From NCBI GenBank assembly GCA_028564925.1, contig CM053030.1, forward strand, positions 272,501,492 through 272,565,491: a stretch of DNA of 64,000 bases, written 5' to 3'. Shown one piece after another: positions 19,063 to 31,224 of the stretch. Origin of the DNA: Lithobates sylvaticus. Lineage: Eukaryota; Chordata; Amphibia; Anura; Ranidae. Numbering within the stretch: position 1 is the stretch's first letter; the number at the start of each line of letters is the position of its first letter. The notes under the pieces are model-generated. The model saw only the letters and a list, made by a program, of their open reading frames with translations. It was not told where the DNA came from and did not search any database. The position numbers and the translations under genes were made by a program.

Positions 19063-20251
19063 TGTAGAGTCGGTTACAATGCATGGTGGGTGTAATGCAA
19101 GATGAACAGGTGGGCGCCAGACACTTTTTGAATGCAAAGAGATTTATTGTCTCTTAAACAGAACTGTGGGATCGAGGATTAGGGCCAGGACACCCTTAGG
19201 TAGATGCAATGTTAATTGGCAGACTCCGAGACTTCTATAGGTAGACAGCTATACAGGTGAAGGCCCCCAGCCGGACACCACTTCTGTATAGGTAGGACCC
19301 CTGTCTCCTATGGCAACAACATTGTAGCTGTTACTAACGGTAAAGGTATACAACTTCTGCAACTGTTCTCTTTACCCCACACTTACTCATTATGGTTCTT
19401 CACTCAACGAGCTCCCAGTCTCTCTCACTAGACATCAGATCCTCTGAGCTCTTTCACTGTAGCAATCAGTATCTTCCTCAAGCGTCACCCCCGCTTCACT
19501 GCTGGGTCCCTGGCTTTGTAATCACAGATACTCCTCAAGCTTCACCCCTGCTGACACGTTAGGTCCCTGGCTTGGCACTCCACCACAAGCATCACCTCTG
19601 CTGTCCCCCTGGGTCCCTGACTTGGTACTTGCTGATGCTTTCCCACTTCTTCACCGTCCCCGGTTGGCGAGAAGCCTGCTCTGGTACTGGCATCAGCTCA
19701 CTTACTGTGGTCTCTGGTAGCAAAGTGGATGGTCCCTTTGTGGCGACAGCTTCCCCCCTACCTCCGACCACGACAGGTTCCCTGGCCGGCGGAACCGTTA
19801 CCTCTGGTTGGACTACAAGCCTGCAGTCCCAACCCTGCCCTACTTCTGGATAGGCTCTCAGCCTAGCAGCCAGATGTTCTGGGATAGGCCTTAGGTTTCT
19901 GGCTTAGCAGCCCGGGGCAATACAACACACGTCCACCCAGACAACCGTCCAGGGGGCACAGAACACTGATCACCTGACTCCACCCAAATAAATAGGCTCT
20001 CCCAGCAGGCCAAGGGACCCAAGAAAATCCCTGCCCACTGGCTGAGACACCCCATTCATTCCTAATCTGTCCTTGCAATGCCCTTGTCTTATCTGAAGTC
20101 ACCAGATACCCGGCCATCTAGTGACAGAAGAGAGAGGTGCAGGAATTCCAGAATTAGGGTGAAATCAATTGATCTCCTAACAATTGGCCAAGGCAACTAT
20201 CACTTGGCAATAAATTTTATAGTAACCCTGCCTAAACATCAAGGTGCTACA
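19063..20251 (-). mobile_element. Probable solo LTR fossil, ~1.19 kb
   Basis: It is bounded by TGTAGAG... and ...GGTGCTACA (TG/CA ends on either strand). On the minus strand it starts TGTAGCACC, has a TATA-like AT-rich box near 19990 and an AATAAATC string near 19140, the order expected of an LTR. No interior or second LTR adjoins it. The start resembles that of the LTR at 10108 (TGTAGCAC). No clear target duplication; it looks old. Confidence 0.5.
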
Positions 20252-20377
20252 CTTGCATTGCAGAACAGCCCCACTGCAAGGGAGGATTTGTTTTAACTCG
20301 AGATTCAGCTTCAGTGATTCTGTGTGCATTAAAATATTAACATTCCCATGCACATTTATCTGACATTATCTTAACCT

Positions 20378-20380
20378 ATT

Positions 20381-20420
<40 letters not shown>
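20378..20420. repeat. (TA)n microsatellite
   Basis: Uninterrupted TA run of about 20 units. Confidence 0.95.
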
Positions 20421-20424
<4 letters not shown>

Positions 20425-20934
20425 TGATTTAACTGTCAATTATTGCTTTTTCAGCAGAAAATACAGTGATCATCTATGCAGATTTTATTTCCATGACATA
20501 GACAAACAAAAAAAAGCACAACCCCATCTCCCAGGACTAACCAGCTCAGCTCACCAGGCATGTGGAGCAAATAGATTTTTACCTCCTCCCCAGTGAACTG
20601 GCTTTAGGGGTCTCTTGGTTTGTGCAGGTAAGAAATGTAAGGAAATAAAAAAATCATTATAAAAATAGTTTAATAATTCTAAATTTTATAATTTTTACCT
20701 GCCGGGATCCAGAGGTGTCCACAAGTGTTCTTCTACTGGCAGGATTCCACAGGAAATAGCATGCGGTTTTAAGTGTTCTGGGGAATTCTGGGGAAGTGTC
20801 TTTCTGGAGTTCCCCATGATATCACTGGCTATATTTGGAATTAGTTCAATCATCAGAAAGAGAATTATAAATAATGTGAATGGGACATGCCAGGCAAATG
20901 CTGTCGAATGTCACTTAGAGGAATTGCAGTAAAG

Positions 20935-22737
20935 TAGGGGTGTCCAATGGGGGGGGGCGGGGCTGTGGGTGAGATGAGAGTTTAGCATGCAGCCCGCGAC
21001 CGTCTGGAGGGATGCCGGGGATGCCATGCAAGCAGGGCTCAAGTCCTGCGGGAACGCATGGGAACGGAGTTCCTGTACTTTTTCCACAACAGGAACTCAG
21101 TTCCCTTTAGCAGCTGTTTCCTGCAAGACTTTGAAGTTTGCGAGCTGTGTGGCAGGTGCTACACCAGCAGCCGCCGACACAGCTCGCAATAGTAAGTGAT
21201 GCACACCAGGGGTGGACTGACCATTCAGGCATTGCCAGTAGGGGGCCCCATGACAGCTTCCGCTTCGATCTACTTGTCAATCACAGCTAGCTGAAGGTTT
21301 GATCAGGTCCCTGCTGCTAAGAGATTGTGTTTAGTCAGACCTCTTATGATGCGCTCCTCCCCGCCAGTTCCTCCTGATTGTCTGTCTCCTCATCCTCCCC
21401 CACCCCCCCAGTCTCCTGCATACTTTCTCTGTGTGTCCCGCTGAATCCCCCCCTCCTCTATCTTCAGTGCCATATGATGAGAGAACCCAGAGGAGGTGCA
21501 CAGCTATTCTGCTCACAGGACATGCAGGGAGAGAGGTGAGCTGAGGGAGGAACATCAGTTTGGGGTGGTAAGCTGAGCACAATACCTGGCAAAGTTTAAT
21601 GCCAGGAGGGACGTTTATGTGGAATGTGTGAAGGGTTGGAATAGCAGTGAGTGTGTGTTGGAGCCCTGCAGAGTTTGCAGCCCCCCAAGCTAACATACAT
21701 CTCCTAAGCAGGAACACATCACTATCTCCCCAAGCATTCTGTCCAGATAATGATAATAATACAGATAAACCTTTCCGTTTAACCCTGTGTTATCCAAACT
21801 CTGTTCAATGAAAAGTGTAAACTCACCACATAAACACTCTATATACAAAATAAAATTCCCCAATAAAGATCAGAACATGATGTTCACATTTGCATGGAAG
21901 CACAATTGAATGAATGCTGATTATTCAGAGAATTACCGTGTTTAGGTTTATTGAGGATTGTTTTTTTTTATGTACTAACAGTTAAGTTTCATACACACAA
22001 TATGAAAATTGGATGAAAAATACCACTTTTGAAGCGTTGGTGCATATGAGCGTATCATTTTTTTTTTTTTTTTTTGTGGGCGAGTGGATCTTGGGTGGGA
22101 GTTCCCACACATTTTTCCCCAGGACTTGACCCCTGCATGCAAGCACAGCAGCAGTGGCAGCTGACACAGACAAGCCTGGCCCATGCATGTCTATAAAGAC
22201 GCCGGGGATGCTATGCAAACATAGCAGCTGCAGAAGCCTACATTAATAAGCCAGGCAAATGTATGTCTGGAGGGATGCTGGGGCTGCCATGTATGTAATA
22301 GCACTGGCAGCAGGAAAGCAGGGGTGCCAGTTAAGTAAATGTTGCATGGCTGAATCTAGGGGTGGTGCTGGGGTTGACTGAGCCTCTGGCAAGGCCCACC
22401 ACCCACAACCCCTCACCTCCTCACACAACACATACATAGGCTACATTAACACCAGTGCGAATTGTAGCGTCTCTCAGCGGGTAGGTGCGGCTATTGGCCC
22501 TGTGCACTGTAATGATAGTTTGCTGGCAGCCCCACCTCATGGATGCCCTTTGTCTGCGTCCAGCAGCAATCACCTGTCATTAGAGTGAATGGGCTTGACG
22601 GCCGCATCTACCCACTGGGAACCACAGGAGGAACTGCTGATCAGCTATCCTTATTGTTTATGTATTTTATGTGTGGCCCAAGACAGTTTCTCTTCTTCCA
22701 ATGTGGCCCAGGAAGGTCAAAAGGTTGGACACCCTTG
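20935..22737. mobile_element. hAT element, AGGGGTGTCCAA termini, with nested hAT
   Basis: Left TAGGGGTGTCCAAT and right GGTTGGACACCCTTG are inverted. The flanks CAGTAAAG (20927-20934) and CACTAAAG (22738-22745) match at 7 of 8 positions. No transposase frame remains. A second hAT with its own perfect 8-bp duplication occupies 21033-22135, leaving about 700 bp of the host element. Confidence 0.85.
21033..22135. mobile_element. hAT element nested in another hAT
   Basis: The termini are CAGGGCTCAAGTCCTG and inverse CAGGACTTGACCCCTG, flanked by identical CATGCAAG (21025-21032 and 22136-22143). It contains a further hAT-like terminus at 21208 (CAGGGGTGGACTGACCATTC) and a T-run near 22060. No coding capacity is seen. 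It is younger than the enclosing element at 20935-22737. Confidence 0.9.
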
Positions 22738-22824
22738 CACTAAAGGATTAAATTGGAATGGAGTGAAATCCTTTAAACACCAGGCCTAAATTAATAATGA
22801 AGTCAAGTGTCATGGTGTTATAGG

Positions 22825-23100
22825 CAACACATAAACAGCAGTTTAACTTACCTTATCTTTCACTCCCCTGGTAACCGACACTTTCCTTTCTCTCTGATAC
22901 TCTGGGTTGTGGGCGGACCCCCAGTGTCTTTACTTACAATGCATGACTGTTGGTCCTGAATTGTAAATAATGGTGTCAGAGTGCCTGCAACCAACGGAGG
23001 GCCAAAGAGATGGGGCTTCGGAGGACCAGTCACTCAGCTGGGAGGAAGCCTGTGGGAGCAAGGGATAAGGTAAGTATAGCTGCTGTTTATGTTCCCTGTA
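22825..23100. mobile_element. Foldback MITE
   Basis: 'cataaacagcagtttaactt' and 'accttatc' at about 22830-22860 are inverted at about 23068-23095 as 'ataaggtaagtatagctgct' and following bases. The unit has a hairpin-capable design of roughly 270 bp. The exact ends and target duplication are unclear. Confidence 0.55.
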
Positions 23101-23617
23101 GAAAAAGAAAGGAGCATTCAACCCTTGCAGTGCAGGGGGATGCCCATTGCAAAGGTGACTTTTGATGTTACATGGAGATCAGCTTTAACAGCACAGGTCC
23201 ATAACCAGTGGTTTGTGGCCACATTTAGTTTTTAGATATCTTTAATGTGGCTGCTCACAGCCTATCACAGAGTGCTTAGTAGCTGTCTAAACATTTGCTG
23301 CATTATATGCTTCTTTTAGCACGAAGTCAAGCAGAGGCTAAATTGTTTACTGGATATAATTTTGATTGAGGATTTTAATTACTATTTATTAATTCAGTAA
23401 CTAAATCTTGTTTAATAACGGTGCAGTGGTTATAGCTATGTGCAGTAACCCATAGAAAACATTATTCAGTGGTATATAGGAAAAAGTTTTACAATTTAGA
23501 CCAGTGTTGCTTTGAACCAACTGCACTTAATGCAATTTCAAAGCTAAACTTCCAACATTACCACCATCAGAAATTATTATTTTGCATCCTGCACTTTTTG
23601 TAAAGTTTAATCTCATT
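23101..23617. other. Unannotated sequence
   Basis: It starts with repeat-like DNA to about 23190 and then AT-rich unique sequence. No frame or RNA gene is supported. Confidence 0.35.
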
Positions 23618-23923
23618 CAACCCCGGTTCACACTTATGCGCTGCAAATTCGGTGCAAATTTAAAGTGGTACACGGTGCAAATTTGCATGTGTAATTTCAA
23701 TGCAAATTCTGTGTGAATTTGTGAGAGGAGTGGTCATATCTGTGATTTTATTTTCTATAAAAATTAGGCAAAAAAAGAAAAAATTACAGTGAAGTGAACA
23801 CTGGAATGCGATTTTAATCTGGTACCATAGTAGTCAATGAAACTGAAATTCGTACCGCACTAAACTCACACAGGACCCTTTTTTGAACCAGATCAAATTT
23901 GCATTGCATATATGTGAACAGCC
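23618..23923. mobile_element. GGTTCACACT-type MITE
   Basis: Left ACCCCGGTTCACACTTATG and right TATGTGAACAGCC form an imperfect inverted pair. The interior repeats TGCAAATTT and ATTTGCA motifs. No frame. It resembles the element at 39242-39475 in its termini only. Confidence 0.55.
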
Positions 23924-24812
23924 TTCGTTGGAAATAATGCTTTTTTTTGATGACATGCAAATAAATGCTTTTCGGCTCACATGGTAGATCTAAAAGAGAT
24001 TGTACAATCAGATTGTATAGTGGATGTTGAGCTTTACAGAACCCAGGGCACATGCCACCTGTTTTTAATACTACAGCTCTGCTTCACAGGCTGTTATTCC
24101 ATCTCTCATTTGATGCACACTTCAAAATGCCAAATGAACTATCTATGCAAGATTAAAGTTAAAGGTAGGGAAAAAAAAAGTTGATGCCTGTATATTTAGT
24201 AAGAACAGTGATCACTGACTGATTGCATTTCATTAAAAAACATGTACCTGGAAATGAGTGGGTAGGTAGGAGGGTGGATGATGCAGGGTGTGTGCTAATG
24301 AGGTCAGCTGATCAACTCCTTCCTGTGTCATGACCTAAAGTCTGATCAGGAAGTAAGGCAAAAGTAATGGATACGTGTTTTGAAACATCAATGAAGACAG
24401 TAAGGTAAGTGTCTGTAGAATTAATGGAAAGCTTTGATATTATTGCAAAATAAGTATTAGCTTTATTGTTACATAGGGGAGCTGGAATTTACCTAATCAG
24501 GTCCCTTTTCATTCTGTGGCAAATAAAGAGCACAGCTTGGTCAAGGACTCATGCTAGCCCTTCCTGGCCAAGACTTAGAGCTACTAATAAAGGATAAAAT
24601 AAAGGCAGGTACAGGTACAAATTGTATATAAATATGTCTAATCCTTATTAGTAGAGAACTAGATTAAAATATAACTAAATACAAAAATGTTGTATTGGAT
24701 AGAATGGAGAGGTATTAGAATATCTGTTTTTAATGCTGTCTGTACTCATTCGGGAGATTCACTCTCTTAGAAAATCCAAAATGTTAGTTTGAGACCAGTA
24801 GCGAAATAGAAA

Positions 24813-25784
24813 TTATAAACAAGAAAAAAAAACTGCGCTCAAAAGTGAATGGATTGTGTGAAAAAAGCTGCAATAAAAACCACAAATATCGGTATAGTGT
24901 CAGAAAATAGGAAAATATAAATTGCGCTAATTAAATCACCCTAATTCTCATGTGTCAAAAAAACAAACAAAAGACATATGATGCAAAATATTCATACACA
25001 AATATAATGAACTAAATCACAATATGTGTATACTAAATAATATAAAAATAGAATTCATATGTGAAAATTCAATTCAATATAAAACCCTGATGTGCTCAAA
25101 GGTGAAGTGTAAAATATTGAGAGAAAAAATAAATATTAAATGAATAAAAATAATAAAATTAAAATATATAGGTGTAAGTCCATCAACAGTCCAAATCAGA
25201 AAAACGTATCAAACGGAGACACAATATGATCCAGTGGAAAATCCAAAACATGAGAGGAAAGCCGTCACCAGAATTCTGTAGATAGAGGGGAGGTGGAGGT
25301 AGAAAGCCAAGGTGTGGGAAGGTCAATATTGATATATGCACCTTAACAGATTCGGTGGACCCCCTAAATAGCGAGGTCTGAAGCGCGAGCAGATATAACC
25401 CTCTGCGCGGGTAAATGGGGTATCCGACCGATCACTGGACACGTCCATCAGGAAGGAGTCCGCAAAGCAGGAACCAGGAATCCAAACGATCAAGATTCGA
25501 TGAACACCTCTTCCTTTTACTTGGAGTTGGAAGGACTTCTGTTTGTTCTCAGAATGCCAAGAACAACCCTAAACTGATGAATACGCTGCCCAGGTACCCT
25601 CATTCACAGAACGACGTAACAGCTCTCCTGCTAGTCCAACGCCAGTCTCCACAGCTGCTTGAGAAAAGGAACCCCCGCGCTGCTCCGCGTCTTCAGAACC
25701 TGTCCCACAGAATTGAAGTGAAGTTGGGCAGCCACGGATGACTTTGCTTTGCCTTTCAGAACCTCATTCCCATGATATTTAAGA
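24813..25784. mobile_element. AT-rich non-coding insertion with possible 10-bp duplication
   Basis: GAAATAGAAA flanks the segment on both sides (24803-24812 and 25785-25794). The left part carries 'actgcgctcaaaagtg' and 'aaattgcgctaatt', echoing the GCGCT-bearing starts of the long-duplication insertions at 40.5, 47.6 and 49.0 kb. No hammerhead motif was found. The ends could be fortuitous. Confidence 0.3.
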
Positions 25785-25794
25785 GAAATAGAAA

Positions 25795-25990
25795 GGAAAA
25801 TCTTCTAATAGGGACAATAGTTTTGGTGATAACCAGGGATTTCCTCATTTTGGAGAGATTCCCTCTCACTCCCTGCTTCAGCTATGAGGAAGGAAGTTAA
25901 GGGGCAGTGACACACAGATGGCAAAAAAACTGACAGGGGTTATAACTCCCTTACTCTATCCGAAATAAAAAAAGTTTTGCCTTTAGTTCT
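25795..25990 (-). repeat. Dispersed repeat shared with 36500-36770
   Basis: The stretch includes 'aactgacaggggttata' and 'acacagatggcaaaaaa'. These occur in the opposite orientation near 36508-36545 as 'tataacccctgtcaagtt' and 'ttgccatctgtgt'. It is non-coding and presumably a MITE-class frog repeat. Confidence 0.55.
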
Positions 25991-26227
25991 ACTTTAATGT
26001 TATTTATATTTGCTGGAATGAACTTTAGCTGCTGTTTCTGTACAAACACAATACTGTATCAGGTAAACTGATTTGAAATATTTTTATTTAGAGATTTTAT
26101 GATTTCGATTTTTGCCATTAAAACTGTCAGTTGTTTTCTCCTTCTTATAAAAGAGGGTAACTACAAGCTTAAACAGCCTTGTAACACTTTTCATACTAGA
26201 GAACCAAGATACCACATGCCTCTAGAC

Positions 26228-28138
26228 CATGGGTGCCCAAACGGTGGCCCGCGGCGCCATCCGAGGTGGCCTGCCACGTCTTGCCCTGAGATGGCGGGTC
26301 GGCAAGCCCTGATCGCGGGTCCCTGACCCGCCATCTCCGAGCATCAGCGCAAACAACTGAGCCACCGCTAAAGGAAGCAGAGCCGATGCTTCCTGTATAG
26401 CGCCGGGTCCTTCACAGGCGGAGTGATATCAAATGTACTCCGCCTGTGACAGGAAGCATCGGCTCTGCTGTCTACTGCAGCCGCATGCTTCCCGAGAAAG
26501 ATCACAGACAACAGCCAGCAGTGCCAGAGCCAGCAGTGCCAGTACCAGTACCCACAAGCAGTACCAGCCAGCAGTATCAGTACCCACCAGCAGTACCAGT
26601 CACCAGTACCAGTACCCGCCAGCAGTACCCGCCAGCAGTACCCACCAGCAGTACCAGTACCCACCAGCAGTATCAGTACCCACCAGCAGTCCCCGCCACC
26701 AGTACCCACCAGCAGTACTAGCCACCAGTACCAGTACCCGCCACCAGTACCAGTACCCACCAGCAGTACCAGTACCCGCCAGCAGTATCAGTACCCACCC
26801 ACCAGCAGTACCAGTACCAGCCAGCAGTACCCGCCACCAGTACCAGTCACCAGTACCCGCCAGCAGTACCAGTCACCAGTACCCACCAGCAGTACCAGTA
26901 CCCACCAGCAGTACCAGTACCCGCCAGCAGTACCAGTACCAGCCAGCAGTACCCGCCACCAGTACCAGTACCCACCAGCAGTACTAGACACCAGTACCAG
27001 TCACCAGTACCCGCCAGCAGTACCCGCCACCAGTACCTGCCAGCAGTACCAGTACCCACCAACAGTACCAGTACCCACCAGTACTAGCCACCAGTACCAG
27101 TTACCAGTACCAGTACCCGCCAACAGTACCAGGTACCAGTACCAGTCACCAGTACCCACCAGTACCAGCCACCAGTACCAGCCACCAGCCAGCAGTACCC
27201 GCCACCAGTACCAGCCAGCAGTACCAGTACCAGCCAGCAGTACCAGCCAGCAGTACCAGTACCCACCAGCAGCACCAGTACCCACCAGCAGCACCAGTAC
27301 CCACCAGCAGTACCAACCAGCAGTATCAGCCAGCGGTATCTGCCAGCATTAGCAGCAGGCAGTACTCAACAGCGGTATCAGCCAGCAGTACCAGCCAGCA
27401 GTACCAGTACCCACCAGCAGTACCAGTACCAGCCAGCAGTACCAGTACCCACCAGCAGTACCCACCAGCAGTACCAGTACCAGCCAGCAGTACCATTACC
27501 AGTCAGCAGCACCAGTACCCACCAGCAGCACCAGTACCCACCAGCACACGCCAGCAGTACCAGTACCCGCCAGCAGTACCAGCCAGCAGTACCAGCCAGT
27601 GGTATCTGCCAGCGGTACCAGCAGGCAGTACCCAACAGCAGTACCAGCCAGCAGTACCAGCCCTGGAGGACAGCCAGCAGCAGCCACCAGTTATAACCAC
27701 CAGGGGGACAGCAGCAACCAGCTGCAGGAATCCTAAGGAAGAAGTGAAGATTGAGGTCAGTTGAGATGCAGGTAAACCGCTGTGCTTCAGTGTGAAAGGG
27801 GCCTTAGTCCCCTTTCACACGATCGGTCTGATGGGGTCTGCCTGTCTGTTTTTCAGGCGGACCCAATCGGACCCTCCATTCACCTCTATAGAGCGGCAGA
27901 TGTAAACGGACTCGTGTCTGCTTACACCTGCCTATCTGCAATCCGATCTGCCGGATTTGTCCCCTTCTGTTTGGGCAGATCAGAGGGCCCTTAGGGTAGA
28001 GCGGGCTGCATCTGTGTCTGCTCTACATATGCGGAGTGGACACAGACCTGCCATCCGCCCACTACGATCATTGTGGCCCGCGACCGGTTACCAAGTCGCT
28101 AAAGTGGCCCTCGCTCCTCAAAAGGTTGGGCACCCCTG
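26228..28138. mobile_element. hAT element carrying a large minisatellite
   Basis: Left CATGGGTGCCCAAACGGTGG and right AAAGGTTGGGCACCCCTG are inverted termini. CTCTAGAC (26220-26227 and 28139-28146) is an exact 8-bp target duplication. The interior comprises a GC-rich subterminal part, a CAGTACC minisatellite of about 1.15 kb (26515-27665), and a TTTCACACGATCGG-type MITE-like block near 27805-28000. There is no transposase. The 184-codon frame at 26433-26987 just translates the minisatellite. Confidence 0.9.
26515..27665 (+). repeat. CAGTACC minisatellite, ~1.15 kb
   Basis: Irregular higher-order arrays are built from 'agcagtaccagtaccca', 'gccagcagtacc' and 'caccagtaccagtaccc'. Because the basic steps are mostly 6, 9 and 12 bp, several frames stay open on both strands (PAVPVPTSS-like and LVLLVGTG-like), but there is no start or domain context for a gene. 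The array lies wholly inside a hAT element. Confidence 0.95.
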
Positions 28139-28620
28139 CTCTAGACAGTCTTATGCTAGAAAGATGAAAACCTCTGGGGTATCATGGAATGAGGAAATGT
28201 CCTTCCTTCTGACAAATAACAGGCTGTGTGCTCATTAAAGTTCCTCTTGTGAGATACTTGTAGTGAAAGTTTCTTAAAAATTGCTTCTACTGTTTATTTA
28301 ACAGTGGTCCAGCATGACAAAAGTTTGAACGGATATTATTGGGCTTGTTTCTGTCCTCTTGCTTACATGTTTATTGTAACAAGCACTTGTCCTAACAAGA
28401 TTTTCCTATTGCTTGACCCATTTTTCATTTTTTATTTCAGATTTTCTTTATAACCAACTAAACACTGTGAAATAACAGCAGCTTGTTGTGCATTTACGGA
28501 CTTAAATGAAGTATTGGTTGCACCTATTGGTGTGCTTTAGGGAATGAATTCACAGATTAAAACCAAACTATATTCTCTCTGTCTGTCTATCTCTCTCCTT
28601 ATCTCTCTATAGATACATAT

Positions 28621-29351
28621 ACAGAGGATATAAAAAGTCTACACACCCCTGTTAAAATGCCAGGTTTCTGTGATGTAAAAAAATGAGACAAAGATAAATA
28701 ATTTCAGAACTTTTTCCACCTTTAATGTGACCTATAAACTGTACAACTCAATTGAAAACAAAATTAAATCTTTAGGGAGGGGGGGGGGGGGGTAAAAATA
28801 AAAGAATAACATAATGTGGTTGCATAAGTGTGCACACCCTCTTATAACTGGGAATGAAGCTGTGTTCAGAATTAAGCAATCACATTCAAACTGATGTTAA
28901 ATAGGAGTCGGTACACATCTGCCATCATTTAAAGTGCCTCCGATTAACCCCAAATAAAGTTCAGCTGTTCTAGTTGGTCTTTCCTGACATTTTCTTAGTC
29001 ACATCCTACAGCAAAAGCCTTGGTCCGCAGAGGGCTTCCAAAGCATCAGAGGGATCTTATTGTTAAAAGGTATAAGTCAGGAGAAGGGTACAAAAGAATT
29101 TCCAAGGCATTAGATATATACCATGGAACACAGTGAAGACAGTCATCATCAAGTGGAGAAAATATGGCACAACAGTGACATTACAACGAACTGGTCGTCC
29201 CTCCGAAATTGATGAAAAGACAGGAAGAAATCTGGTCAGGGAGGCTACCAAGAGGCCTACAGCAACATTAAAGGAGCTGCAGGAACATCTGGCAAGTACT
29301 GGCTGTGTGGTAAATGTGACAACAATCTCCCATATTCTTCAAATAATGTGA
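28621..29351 (+). pseudogene. Tc1-like element, 5' half with N-terminal transposase
   Basis: It begins after TA with ACAGAGGATATAAAAAGTC-type TIR DNA. The plus strand reads DLIVKRYKSGEGYKRISKAL (about 29055-29110), the paired-like helix-turn-helix, and after a frame change near 29115 (apparent extra TA) KTVIIKWRKYGTTVTLQRTG, then GRPSEIDEKTGRNLVREA and HLASTGCVVNVTTISHIL to 29351. Homology stops there, where unrelated AT-rich repeat begins, so the DDE catalytic domain and right TIR are missing. A G(13) run lies at about 28778. Confidence 0.85.
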
Positions 29352-30107
29352 GTGGTGTCACCGGCGCAAACCAAGAATATAAATGTGTAAATATAGGATC
29401 TGCTGAAGTTGTAGATTCCCCATTATATATTGTGGGATAGTGAAAAGTGTATATATGAAGGATAACTGCATCAACCCTCAACCTATACCTTGTGTCTAAA
29501 CAATTCTATCATACAATTCATGTGAATATACAAAATTGGGTGAATACATAAAAAATATATAAGACAATATATAAAGAGTAAGAAATGTATATTATAAAAA
29601 ATACTTGTGAAAAATGATCAGTGAAACAAATATTTCAAAAATGATACGGTATATACAAAGTCCCAGTGCTGTTCCTTTAAGTATATGTGCTCAAAAACAT
29701 TATGCTTTTATGCACCACCAATTTGTGATTCTCCACCACCTTCCAAAGTTTGCACTCACCAGAAAGCAATAATAAAACCGCCTCAATATTATGCCAGGAT
29801 TTGTTTTCCTTCCATAGGGTATAACACAGGTTTGTGAGCAATTATCACAGAGTTGCATCTATGCTTCAACAATCTCAAAATCTCATGGAAAACAAATAGC
29901 CATCATTGCACAACATTCTAAACTTTATTTTGTATCTTAAAAATTGATAGACGTATGCACTCACATGTTATTGTGCCTATAAGACAGGCACAAGTCTATC
30001 CAGCGATCCGAGTAAAGCCTTTTGTTCGCCATCCCCTCTCTAGGAACCGACATGTGGTGCAAGCCTCAGTTTGGTGCAGGTCAATGTCAGGAAGTGATGT
30101 TGACGCT

Positions 30108-30165
30108 TTTCACCAGCCTCTACGCCTTTTTTCATCATTCGTGCGTCATCAGAAAGCTGATGGCG
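30108..30165 (-). ncRNA. Hammerhead ribozyme-like motif, left arm
   Basis: The minus strand has CUGAUGA (30152-30146) and stem II CGCA...UGCG-like pairing with loop CGAAUGA, with the GAAA/stem III part slightly altered. The flanks give a stem I of about 10 pairs including G-U: ACCAGCUUU-like sequence 5' of the core against GAGGCUGGUG after a GUA triplet. The strong flanking complementarity is what persuades me. It is the mirror copy of the motif at 30843-30898. Confidence 0.55.
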
Positions 30166-30237
30166 CCATTTTACTTAAGTTATTTATGCCCATTCTTCAT
30201 TACATTCGGCCAATCAGGCTTTCCGCGGAACCGGAAA

Positions 30238-30400
30238 TCTATTTTATTTTAATTTTATTTAATTTTTATATTTATTTCATTTTTATTTATTTTTATTTTA
30301 TTTTATTTTATTTCTATTTTTATTTGCATTTCTATTTCTATTTTCATTTTTGATTTTTCATTTTCATTTTTTATTTTTTATTTTATTTTAATTTACTTCA
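30238..30400 (+). repeat. TTTTA-rich low-complexity tract
   Basis: Runs of TTTTA, TTTAT and TTTCTA of about 160 bp sit in the loop of the foldback element. The apparent phenylalanine/tyrosine-rich frame is not a gene. Confidence 0.9.
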
Positions 30401-30842
30401 TTAAAATTTAATTCTCCCACATATTTTTCTAGTACTTTATGCATATTACTTGAATTTATGTATTCTGCAGTATGATACCAATTTTGCAGATCGTCTAAGG
30501 GTAGCATATTTTTAAACGGGTGTAATATATAGAAGTTTTAAATATGTTTTTTAAATAGAGTTTGTTATGGAGTCCTAAATGTTGAGTATGTAAAAGTCTA
30601 TCCAGCTATTCCTCCTGGCCTGAATTTGACATCCACAAGTCGGGGATTAAAACAGTGATCAAAAGCAACCATTACATCCATTTTCTTATTAAACTAGATA
30701 AGAGGGAAACAGGAAGTAAGCAAAGTACGGGCATGTAATACCAGTAACCAAAATGGCAGTCTGCTAACTTCCAGTTCCGGAGGAAAGCCTGATTGGCTGA
30801 ATGTAATGAAGAATGGGCATAAATACCTTAATTAAAATGGCG

Positions 30843-30898
30843 CTACCAGCTTCCTGATGACGTACGAATGATGCGAAACACGTAGAGTCCAGTGAATA
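30843..30898 (+). ncRNA. Hammerhead ribozyme-like motif, right arm
   Basis: The plus strand has core CUGAUGA (30854-30860), stem II CGUA-CGAAUGA-UGCG, GAAA (30875-30878), palindromic ACACGU-like stem III and GUA (30882-30884). Stem I (AGCUUC against GAGUCC) is weaker than in the mirror copy at 30108-30165. Core boxes are perfect here. Confidence 0.65.
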
Positions 30899-31224
30899 GC
30901 GTCAACGTCACTTCCTGCCACTGACCCCCACCAAACCTAGGCTTGCACTGCACACCGGTTCCTAGAGGTGGGGCGGCGAGCAAAAGCCTTTACTCGGATC
31001 GCTGGATACTCTTGTGCCTGTCTTATAGGCACAATAAAAAGAAAAGGGGGTTCCCCTGGGTGGACTTTTAAGGCAACAGACGGTTTAGATAATGTAATAT
31101 CAAAATACTATAGTAAAAAAGAGTTTAGTAGAATTTTAACATAATAAAAGGTAAAATGGAAACATTGATTCACTGAACGCAGTCAGTTCAAATCACCATG
31201 TAAAACATTTGTATGATAGAGCCT

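Noticed and set aside
26433-26987. 184-codon frame PAVPVPTSS-like
   Set aside because: It translates the CAGTACC minisatellite; several frames on both strands are open for the same reason.
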